A DNA stretch of 57,713 nucleotides from an uncultured Lachnospiraceae bacterium (GTDB lineage: Bacteria; Bacillota; Clostridia; Lachnospirales; Lachnospiraceae), in assembly GCA_902781895.1 (NCBI GenBank), contig CACZLA010000010.1, forward strand, positions 1 through 57,713, in the 5' to 3' direction. The notes below the pieces were generated by a model. That model saw only the letters and a list, made by a program, of their open reading frames with translations, was not told the origin of the DNA and did not search any database. Made by a program: the position numbers and the translations under genes. Below are positions 51,869-57,713 of this stretch, piece after piece. The first letter of the stretch is position 1. Each line of letters starts with the position of its first letter.

Positions 51869-52744
51869 TTACGTTAAAGCCTTTTTCAGCTCATTCAGCA
51901 CCCTTTTTTTGTCCATACTCCATAAGGGTGCTATTAGTATTTTTTTATCACCGTCGCCGGTCATCCGGTGGATCACCATTTCCTTTGGAAGAATTTCTAT
52001 GGCATCATGTACCAGACTTACGTATTCATCCATAGTCATACATTTGAAACTGCCTGCTTCATAATCCTTCGCCAGATCTGTACCCTTTAAAACATGAAGC
52101 AGCTGCAGCTTTATTCCATCCACTCCGCTGTCAGCGACATATCTCACAGTTTCCAGCATATCCTCCCGGGATTCACCGGGAAGCCCGAGTATCACATGAA
52201 CGATAGTCTCTATACCGCGGGACTTGAGCTTTTTCACCGCGGTGTCATATACATCCAGACTGTACCCACGCCTGATATATTCGGCAGACCTCTCATGAAT
52301 AGTCTGCAGGCCCAGCTCAACCCAGACAGGCTTAACAGTGTTCATTTCCGTAAGCAGATCAAGCACATCATCTCCCAGACAATCAGGTCTTGTTGCTATA
52401 GATAAAACACAGATATCCGGATGACTTATAGCCTCCGAATAAAGACTTCTCAGTTTTTCAACCGGAGCATATGTATTTGTAAAGGCCTGGAAATATGCTA
52501 TATATTTCCCCCCCGACGGCATCTTTGCCTCAACTCTTTTCTTTCCCAGTTCTATCTGCTCTGTTATGGAATACTCAGAACTCTCGGCAAAATCACCTGA
52601 GCCGGAACCGGAACAGAATATACACCCACGGGTATCCAGACTTCCATCCCTGTTGGGACATGTGAAGCCTGCATTTATTGATATCTTATAAACCTTCGTT
52701 CCAAACCTCTCACGAAGATACTCATTCAACGATCTGCATCTCAT
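51869..52744 (-). CDS. TIGR01212-type radical SAM protein (YtqA-like)
   Basis: This is a 291-residue Elp3-like radical SAM protein. The cluster Cys residues lie in GFTCPNRDGSLDTRGCIFCS, the CxxxxxxxxxCxxC spacing of this subfamily. YFQAFTNTYAP and HVILGLPGESREDML support the family assignment. The reaction is not known for close relatives; YtqA is sometimes described as a putative tRNA-modifying protein. It converges with aroA and lies downstream of the tRNA-Cys gene and its terminator. Confidence 0.88.
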   Translation of the reverse strand: MRCRSLNEYLRERFGTKVYKISINAGFTCPNRDGSLDTRGCIFCSGSGSGDFAESSEYSITEQIELGKKRVEAKMPSGGKYIAYFQAFTNTYAPVEKLRSLYSEAISHPDICVLSIATRPDCLGDDVLDLLTEMNTVKPVWVELGLQTIHERSAEYIRRGYSLDVYDTAVKKLKSRGIETIVHVILGLPGESREDMLETVRYVADSGVDGIKLQLLHVLKGTDLAKDYEAGSFKCMTMDEYVSLVHDAIEILPKEMVIHRMTGDGDKKILIAPLWSMDKKRVLNELKKALT

Positions 52745-52819
52745 AAACTACCTCAGTCTGAAAATATTTCATAAACCCAAAAAGCATTCCACACATTCTA
52801 TAATGACAAATGGATAAAA

Positions 52820-52850
52820 CAAAAACAATCTTCCTTCTCAGGAAGATTGT
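52820..52850 (-). terminator. Terminator of tRNA-Cys
   Basis: A 10-bp perfect stem ACAATCTTCC/GGAAGATTGT with a six-base loop is followed by TTTTGTTTT on the minus strand. Confidence 0.88.
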
Positions 52851-52858
52851 CTTTAAAG

Positions 52859-52929
52859 AGGCGAGTACCAGATTCGAACTGGTGATCAGGGTGTTGCAGA
52901 CCCACGCCTTACCACTTGGCTAACTCGCC
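52859..52929 (-). tRNA. tRNA-Cys (anticodon GCA)
   Basis: Acceptor stem GGCGAGT/ACTCGCC, anticodon loop CTGCAAC with anticodon GCA, T-arm CCAGT-TCGAATC-TGG, discriminator U. CCA is not encoded. The 71 nucleotides fold as a normal cloverleaf apart from a mismatch at the base of the anticodon stem. It is followed by a terminator. Confidence 0.95.
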
Positions 52930-53009
52930 GAAACGCACTATAAATATATAACCCATTTACACCCCCTTTGTCAACCTAAATATAAAAAAATATATATAGG
53001 AAAAGCTTA

Positions 53010-53038
53010 TTGACCTGAAAAATGATATATTTTACAAT
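53010..53038 (+). promoter_or_regulatory. Promoter of the corA gene
   Basis: TTGACC (53010-53015), 17 bases, then TACAAT (53033-53038), followed by GACATAGGTGTC. This is a motif shared with several other promoters in the window. Confidence 0.7.
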
Positions 53039-53099
53039 GACATAGGTGTCGTATGGTTTCAAATCCATTTGACTCAAATAAAAAAACGGGAGGCTCAAT

Positions 53100-54023
53100 A
53101 TGTATTATTTAATAAAAGAAGCTCTGACACCATGCAGTGCTGAAGAATTAAAAAGCTTTGAACTTCAATATGTAGCTGTTGTTACTCCCGAACAGTGGCT
53201 GAAAGAACAAAGCATCTTTGATATGGGAATAGATATCGAGCTCACGATTAACGAGGAAGAAATTCACAGTACCCAAGCCGAAGTGAACTTCGACTCACTT
53301 ACCGGTACATTTTCCATACCAAGCAGAAGAAATATAACAGGAAAAGACTACAAATATGCCTTCGCCCTTGATGAAAAAGGCATAGTATTTATTGATTCCA
53401 CAGGGGTTGTGGAGAGAATGCTCCGACGCATTTCTAACTCCAAAAAATGGAAGATGCCCAGTCTTGAACGATTTTTATATGATTTCCTCGAGCTTATAAT
53501 AGCCCGGGATCTTAATATTCTGGAAAAATATGAAAAAGAACTGGACCACATAGAAGAAGATATCCTCGAAGACGCCGTAGATGCGGACCTCAGCCGGGTT
53601 AATGAAATCCGCGGTGATATTCGAGATCTTAGAATACATTATGAGCAGATGATAGACCTTGGACAGGAATTACAGGAAAATGAAAACAGCTTCTTCAAGC
53701 CTGAAAACGTCCGATATTTCGGTCTGTTTACCGATAGAATGACAAGACTGCATGATACGGCAACATCTCTCAAGGACTACACCATGCAGGTACGAGATCT
53801 TTATCATACACAGATGGATGTAAAACAAAACCGTATCATGACACTGCTTACGGTGGTTACAACCATCTTCATGCCTCTGACACTTATTACGGGATGGTAC
53901 GGAATGAACTTCCAGAATATGCCCATACTAAGATCAACCTGGGGCTATCCCGCCGTTATCGTCTTAAGCCTTTTTATTGTTATCGGCAGTCTTATATTTT
54001 TCAAAAAAAAGAAATGGTTGTAA
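53100..54023 (+). CDS. corA: CorA-type magnesium/divalent cation transporter
   Basis: This is a 307-residue protein. The long N-terminal cytoplasmic domain (about 1-240) ends in a charged long helix. Two C-terminal transmembrane helices (about 248-268 and 280-300) are joined by the signature loop YGMNFQNMP. The basic tail KKKKWL is on the cytoplasmic side. CorA proteins form pentameric Mg2+ channels; this divergent short form could instead carry other divalent metals. GGGAGGCTCAAT precedes the ATG. The stop codon lies inside the terminator stem. Confidence 0.9.
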   Translation: MYYLIKEALTPCSAEELKSFELQYVAVVTPEQWLKEQSIFDMGIDIELTINEEEIHSTQAEVNFDSLTGTFSIPSRRNITGKDYKYAFALDEKGIVFIDSTGVVERMLRRISNSKKWKMPSLERFLYDFLELIIARDLNILEKYEKELDHIEEDILEDAVDADLSRVNEIRGDIRDLRIHYEQMIDLGQELQENENSFFKPENVRYFGLFTDRMTRLHDTATSLKDYTMQVRDLYHTQMDVKQNRIMTLLTVVTTIFMPLTLITGWYGMNFQNMPILRSTWGYPAVIVLSLFIVIGSLIFFKKKKWL

Positions 54024-54045
54024 ATACAACCATTTCTTTTTCTTT
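54011..54045. terminator. Bidirectional terminator between corA and tRNA-Asn
   Basis: GAAATGGTTG/CAACCATTTC, a 10-bp stem with a six-base loop, has TTTTTCTTT on the plus side and TTTTTTTT on the minus side. It contains the last codons and the stop of corA. Confidence 0.9.
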
Positions 54046-54050
54046 AAAAG

Positions 54051-54122
54051 CTCCCCGAGTTGGGCTCGAACCAACAACCCCTCGGTTAACAGCCGAGTGC
54101 TCTACCATTGAGCTATCGAGGA
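54051..54122 (-). tRNA. tRNA-Asn (anticodon GTT)
   Basis: Acceptor TCCTCGA/TCGGGGA (one G.U), anticodon loop CTGTTAA, T-arm GTTGG-TTCGAGC-CCAAC, discriminator G. CCA is not encoded. It lies 147 bases downstream of tRNA-Ser on the same strand. Confidence 0.95.
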
Positions 54123-54127
54123 TTGAT

Positions 54128-54263
54128 ATCGATTTGCTGGCAAATCGATGCTGCGCCATGGGGCGCATGCATTCTGCGTAGCAGAATCAAGACTGCACAT
54201 TTGTGCAGGATTTCTTGGTTACGAAGTAACCAAGGCACCAAGGTTAGTAAAGCATATCCTTGG
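54128..54263 (-). repeat. Chain of six hairpins in the tRNA-Ser/tRNA-Asn spacer (E3)
   Basis: Successive inverted repeats: ATCGATTTG/CAAATCGAT (54128-54149), TGCGCC/GGCGCA (54152-54167), ATTCTGC-GTA-GCAGAAT (54171-54187), CTGCACA/TGTGCAG (54193-54208), CTTGGTTAC-GAA-GTAACCAAG (54214-54234) and CCAAGG/CCTTGG (54238-54263). They fill the spacer between two tRNAs that are probably co-transcribed, so the structures would exist in the precursor RNA. Confidence 0.8.
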
Positions 54264-54269
54264 ATTTCA

Positions 54270-54357
54270 CGGAGATGGAGGGATTTGAACCCTCGCACCG
54301 CGTTAACGGCCTATACCCTTAGCAGGGGCACCTCTTCAGCCACTTGAGTACATCTCC
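54270..54357 (-). tRNA. tRNA-Ser (anticodon GCT)
   Basis: This 88-nucleotide class II tRNA has acceptor GGAGATG/CATCTCC, anticodon GCT in CTGCTAA, a long variable arm (GGCCGTTAACGCGGT region), T-arm GAGGG-TTCAAAT-CCCTC and discriminator G. CCA is not encoded. Confidence 0.95.
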
Positions 54358-54515
54358 TTAACTGAATAATCTCTACCAAGTCTAAGCCATCAATCGGCAT
54401 AAACTGATCATAACAGCTGCGCCATTAAAAAGCGCTAAATCATAATATCATCTCACCCTGTTAATGTCAAGGTTTTTAATATAATCAACGGGCACCCGAT
54501 TATCCCTTCATATCA

Positions 54516-56264
54516 TTAGACAGTAAGGGTCAGACAATTGAGTCCCAGCGAATTAACGTATTTAACATCCTTCACCATTTCGAAAACCATTCGTATACCG
54601 ATATGCTCCGTCGGATCATCGGAATCAACCTTATGTATTTCAAAATATTTCACCGGATCAAAGCCCTTACAATTATCACGGATTCTTATCAGCATCTCAT
54701 CACTCTTATCAGTAAGACGAATATCTATACAATTATCACGCCCTTCCTCAAATCCGTGCTGTACTATATTATATGCCATTTCTTCTATGCAAAGCGCCGT
54801 GTACATATCCTTTTTAACAGATTCACCTCTCTCTGAACAGAACTCATGAACCTTTTCTATAGCACCCTCAACATCATCTAATGATGTTATCTGGATTTCC
54901 AGCGCATCCTCCGGCGGAACACCGAAGCCTTCAGGCAGGCATAAATAACTCTCAAGACTCGCAAACTTCTTTTTACTTACTATCTTTACATAGATCGTAA
55001 TATAGACAAGAGTTAAGGTCTCACCAATGAGCGGATAAAACCAGACACCTGTTACTCCTATGAGATGTCCCAGGACAATTGCCACAGTCGCAGGGAAAAT
55101 AAAATTCTGAGCAACTGATATTGATTCGGAGAAATGGACTCTCTCCGTAGCCTGATAATACTTTTTAAATGCTGCATTTATCGAATTAACAACAAGACAA
55201 AGTGCCACCAGCCTGACACCCATCAGTGAATCATCCATGGCTGCCGGGTTATTCGTAACAAATAATGTAACCAGCGGTTTTGAAAAGATCACAAGTAATC
55301 CTATAGCCAGTAGATTAATTACAATGGATGATCGTGTCTGCTCTTTTATTATTTCCTGTAATGACTTTGTATCCTCTTCATTATAGGATATGGTCGTCAG
55401 CATAAGTGTAACCTCGGAGATACCATTTCCTATACAATATCCCAGATTGGCGATGGTACTTACGATAGAATATGCCGCAACCGCAATCTCGCCGGAAATA
55501 TCAGTCATAACATTGTTTACTAACAGAACAAGAAAAACTATACTTACCTGGTTTATGACTGTTGGAAAACCTCCGAGAAAGATTTCCTTTGGCAAACCAT
55601 TTCCCAGATTTTTAAAGCTGAATTTGAAAATACAGGATTTTTTAAAGAAATAGGTTACACCGATAATTATGGCTCCGTAATAGCTGATGGTAGATGCCAT
55701 TCCCATACCGAAGGTTTCCATCTTAACAAGGGTTACATTCAGGATATCAAGACCGATATCGAGAACTGCCATCGTAATAACCGCCGCTACGAGTCGTAAT
55801 CTCTGACCCGACATCTGCAGATACGGAATAAGTATCTGAGCTGCCGTAAACGCAGGAGCTCCTATAATAAATCCAAGAAGATAATCCTTTGTAAGTCTGA
55901 AAACCTCCGTTCCCGGCTCAGCTCCCAGCATTTCACATATAGGATTAATAAATATGACTACAGCAAGAACTCCCAGTAAAGAAAACGTCATTCCGACTAC
56001 AACAGAAAGGGAAAAGCATCTGTTAATCTTTTCATCATCTCCAATACCCATTGCCTTACTGCATACAACCTGTACGCCGGTGGAAAGAAGGCTTCCGAAC
56101 GCAACAAAAAACAGGAGCACAGGGTTGGCATATCCATATGCCGCCATGGCTTCTATTCCGAGAAACTTTCCTATCATTATGCTGTCAACTACCATGCATA
56201 CCATTACAGACATTGCAGATGCAACCTGAGATATGACCATTTGTTTGAATAGTTTTCTAATCAT
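54516..56264 (-). CDS. MATE-family transporter fused to an RsbW-like ATPase domain
   Basis: This is a 582-residue protein. Residues 1 to about 440 form the twelve-helix MATE fold, with the repeated halves typical of multidrug and toxic-compound exporters. From about 456 a soluble HATPase domain of the anti-sigma/serine-kinase (RsbW, HATPase_c_2) type follows: the N box EEMAYNIVQHGFE (about 494-506), IRIRDNCKGFDP (about 526-537), and the nucleotide-lid segment EHIGIRMV (about 553-560). The ATPase motifs look intact, so it may bind ATP and switch a partner. No anti-anti-sigma or phosphatase gene adjoins it. The fused protein ends without a further tail. Confidence 0.87.
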   Translation of the reverse strand: MIRKLFKQMVISQVASAMSVMVCMVVDSIMIGKFLGIEAMAAYGYANPVLLFFVAFGSLLSTGVQVVCSKAMGIGDDEKINRCFSLSVVVGMTFSLLGVLAVVIFINPICEMLGAEPGTEVFRLTKDYLLGFIIGAPAFTAAQILIPYLQMSGQRLRLVAAVITMAVLDIGLDILNVTLVKMETFGMGMASTISYYGAIIIGVTYFFKKSCIFKFSFKNLGNGLPKEIFLGGFPTVINQVSIVFLVLLVNNVMTDISGEIAVAAYSIVSTIANLGYCIGNGISEVTLMLTTISYNEEDTKSLQEIIKEQTRSSIVINLLAIGLLVIFSKPLVTLFVTNNPAAMDDSLMGVRLVALCLVVNSINAAFKKYYQATERVHFSESISVAQNFIFPATVAIVLGHLIGVTGVWFYPLIGETLTLVYITIYVKIVSKKKFASLESYLCLPEGFGVPPEDALEIQITSLDDVEGAIEKVHEFCSERGESVKKDMYTALCIEEMAYNIVQHGFEEGRDNCIDIRLTDKSDEMLIRIRDNCKGFDPVKYFEIHKVDSDDPTEHIGIRMVFEMVKDVKYVNSLGLNCLTLTV

Positions 56265-56297
56265 GATAATTCTCCATGTAGGTCTTCGGATTTTTTA

Positions 56298-57578
56298 TTA
56301 AATCAGTTTACCATATATATCCTTAGAAACAAAGCATTTAATTCTTACACCATCCTCCAGATACTCTTCCTCCAGTATCTCTCCGGATCTTTTGATTTCC
56401 GAAAGAAGGGACATATCTTTATAGGAAAGGACAACCTCTATCATTTTTCGGTCTTCCCGAAGGATTGCATCGATAACTTCCGGTATTCGGTCCATACCGT
56501 CACCGAATTTTGCCGAAATCATAAGAGTCTTTACTGCTCTTTTATCTATCAGCCCCAGACGGTCATCTGGATTTTCAATCCTATCCATTTTATTAAAAAG
56601 GGTAATGATCTTTTTACCCGCCACACCAAGCATATCAAGGGTCTCATATACGATCCTTATCTCATCGTCTCTGCTAAGGCTCGATGCATCAACAACATGG
56701 ATAATGTAATCCGCGTAACATACCTCTTCGAGAGTACTCCTGAAGGCGTCGACCAGATTGTGCGGAAGCTTTCTGATAAATCCAACTGTATCCGTCAGAA
56801 GGATACGCTGTTTTCCGCCTTCATTTTTATAGGTAAATGCTCTGGTCGTCGTATCAAGTGTTGCAAACAGCTTGTCCTCTGCAAGTATATCCGCCCCTGT
56901 AAGAGCATTCAGCAGAGTCGACTTTCCGACATTTGTATATCCCACAACTGCAAAAACAGGATCCGTTCCGCTCTCTCTGTTTTTTCGTGTCAGCTCTCTA
57001 TGAGAAACCACATCTCTCAGCTCACGCCTCAGCTGTGCAACACGACTCCTGATAACTCGCCTGTCCTGCTCCAGCTTTTTTTCACCCGGACCTCTGGTTC
57101 CGATACCACCACCGAGTCTGGACATGGAGATACCTTTTCCGGTAAGTCTTGACAGCCTGTACTGAAGCTGAGCCAGTTCAACCTGAAGCTTACCCTCGGC
57201 AGTTCTCGCATGTGCCGCAAATATATCCAGAATTACCATGGTTCTGTCCATGACCTTTATATCAAGTGCCGTTCCCAGATTATGCATCTGGGCAGGGGAC
57301 AACTCATCATCCGTAATGATTCCTGTTGCACCGGTCTCGTAGATCATATATTCCAGCTCTTCCAGCTTACCACTTCCGATATAGGTGCTCGAATTAAAAT
57401 GGGGAAGCTTCTGAACCAACCTTCCCACCACCTCAGCTCCTGCAGTCTCCGCAAGCTCGGCCAGTTCATCCAGAGACGCTTCCACATCCACCGAATCATC
57501 AGTTTCTCCGGTGTCCACTGCCACAAGGATGACATATTCTGTTTCCTGTTTGTTTTCATGCATGGTTAATCCTGCCAT
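56298..57578 (-). CDS. hflX: Ribosome-splitting GTPase HflX
   Basis: This is a 426-residue protein. The N-terminal HflX domain (about 15-195) contains the glycine-rich signature SRLGGGIGTRGPGEKKLEQDR. The GTPase domain (about 205-370) has GYTNVGKSTLLNAL, DTVGFIRKLP and NKMD. The C-terminal domain follows. HflX dissociates stalled or stressed 70S ribosomes. AAGAGGTAACAG precedes the ATG. Only 36 bases separate the start codon from the predicted right end of an IS200/IS605-type element, so the natural promoter may have been displaced. Confidence 0.96.
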   Translation of the reverse strand: MAGLTMHENKQETEYVILVAVDTGETDDSVDVEASLDELAELAETAGAEVVGRLVQKLPHFNSSTYIGSGKLEELEYMIYETGATGIITDDELSPAQMHNLGTALDIKVMDRTMVILDIFAAHARTAEGKLQVELAQLQYRLSRLTGKGISMSRLGGGIGTRGPGEKKLEQDRRVIRSRVAQLRRELRDVVSHRELTRKNRESGTDPVFAVVGYTNVGKSTLLNALTGADILAEDKLFATLDTTTRAFTYKNEGGKQRILLTDTVGFIRKLPHNLVDAFRSTLEEVCYADYIIHVVDASSLSRDDEIRIVYETLDMLGVAGKKIITLFNKMDRIENPDDRLGLIDKRAVKTLMISAKFGDGMDRIPEVIDAILREDRKMIEVVLSYKDMSLLSEIKRSGEILEEEYLEDGVRIKCFVSKDIYGKLI

Positions 57579-57614
57579 CTGTTACCTCTTACGACTGATT
57601 TTTCATAATGATGC

Positions 57615-57713
57615 GTGAACCTCCCATCACTAAAGTGACGGGCTTCTGGGAGAAATGAATCTCCGTTTAAGAAGTGTGGTATTTAAGTTTCCACCTATTG
57701 CTAGGCAACCCTT
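57615..57713 (-). mobile_element. Right end of an IS200/IS605 (TnpB-type) element with omega-RNA scaffold
   Basis: On the minus strand two hairpins lead to the end. GGAGA-TTCATT-TCTCC (57649-57664) comes first, then GAAGCCCGTCAC-TTTA-GTGATGGG, then AGGTTCAC ending at 57615. GAAGCCC...CTTTAG...GGG-AG-TTCAC is the typical right-end and omega-RNA 3' structure of TnpB-carrying elements in Firmicutes. An additional CCTA-GCAA-TAGG hairpin lies at the window edge. The transposase and TnpB genes would be beyond the window. The 20 bases starting at 57614 would be the guide. Confidence 0.7.

Overview
The window looks like a chromosomal core segment of a Firmicute of the class Clostridia, most likely family Lachnospiraceae (Butyrivibrio/Pseudobutyrivibrio-like). 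This is inferred from the low-to-moderate GC content, strong AGGAGG ribosome binding sites, and the gene orders hpf-secA-prfB and tmk-holB-ricT-trmN6-rsmI. Other signs are a MurT/GatD pair, a MecA adaptor, and secreted proteins with W/Y/G-rich cell-wall-binding repeats ending in 'GWYP...W..IDG.WYYF'. No species can be named from sequence alone. There is no CRISPR array, no rRNA and no complete mobile element. The far right edge carries what looks like the right end of an IS200/IS605 (TnpB-type) element.

Layout. Positions 1-15.4 kb are all on the minus strand. They hold a 5' part of pckA, a DUF885 lipoprotein, ispD, a surface protein, tsaD and rnz. A strong terminator follows, and then the unit GH25 lysozyme - dCMP deaminase - tsaB - NlpC/P60 surface hydrolase - rimI. 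A small XRE regulator (plus strand) is followed by lysC and hom. Positions 15.4-21 kb carry hpf - zinc-ribbon membrane protein - secA - prfB. At 21.5 kb a large SH3-NlpC/P60 hydrolase has a promoter flanked by WalR-like boxes. From 23.4 kb, murT-gatD-tsaC-rpiB run on the plus strand. From 27 to 45.5 kb nearly everything is on the minus strand again: mecA, a ferredoxin, rsmI-trmN6-ricT-holB-tmk, a CapA-like protein, ispE, a 1463-residue surface protein, a lipoprotein, a PadR/membrane/DUF4097 trio, larB and larC. At 46.2 kb an ABC-F ribosome protection gene sits behind a leader with an intrinsic attenuator. It is followed by a two-domain PPK2, a membrane protein, aroA, a radical SAM protein, tRNA-Cys, a CorA transporter, tRNA-Ser/tRNA-Asn, a MATE-HATPase fusion and hflX.

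How the genes work together. TsaB, TsaD and TsaC make most of the t6A tRNA modification pathway (TsaE is not here). LysC and Hom form the aspartate branch and AroA the shikimate branch. IspD and IspE are two steps of the MEP isoprenoid route. MurT/GatD, two NlpC/P60 proteins, a GH25 lysozyme and three cell-wall-binding-repeat proteins form a strong cell-envelope theme. HPF, RF2, SecA, RsmI, RimI, HflX and the ABC-F protein act on ribosomes or secretion.

The most unusual signals are non-coding. (1) Three intricate multi-hairpin elements, at about 23.16-23.38, 45.99-46.12 and 54.13-54.26 kb, are built from perfect inverted repeats capped by GNA triloops (GAA, GTA, GGA). One folds as an almost fully paired four-way cruciform and one is embedded in a tRNA spacer. 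(2) Five 13-bp dyads at 14-15 bp spacing fill the leader of the PadR operon. (3) A putative omega-RNA scaffold with its adjacent guide lies just upstream of hflX. (4) Recurring palindromes sit next to promoters, and near-identical terminator stems recur. Among proteins, the MATE transporter fused to an RsbW-like HATPase domain and the C-terminally short, His-rich LarC stand out.
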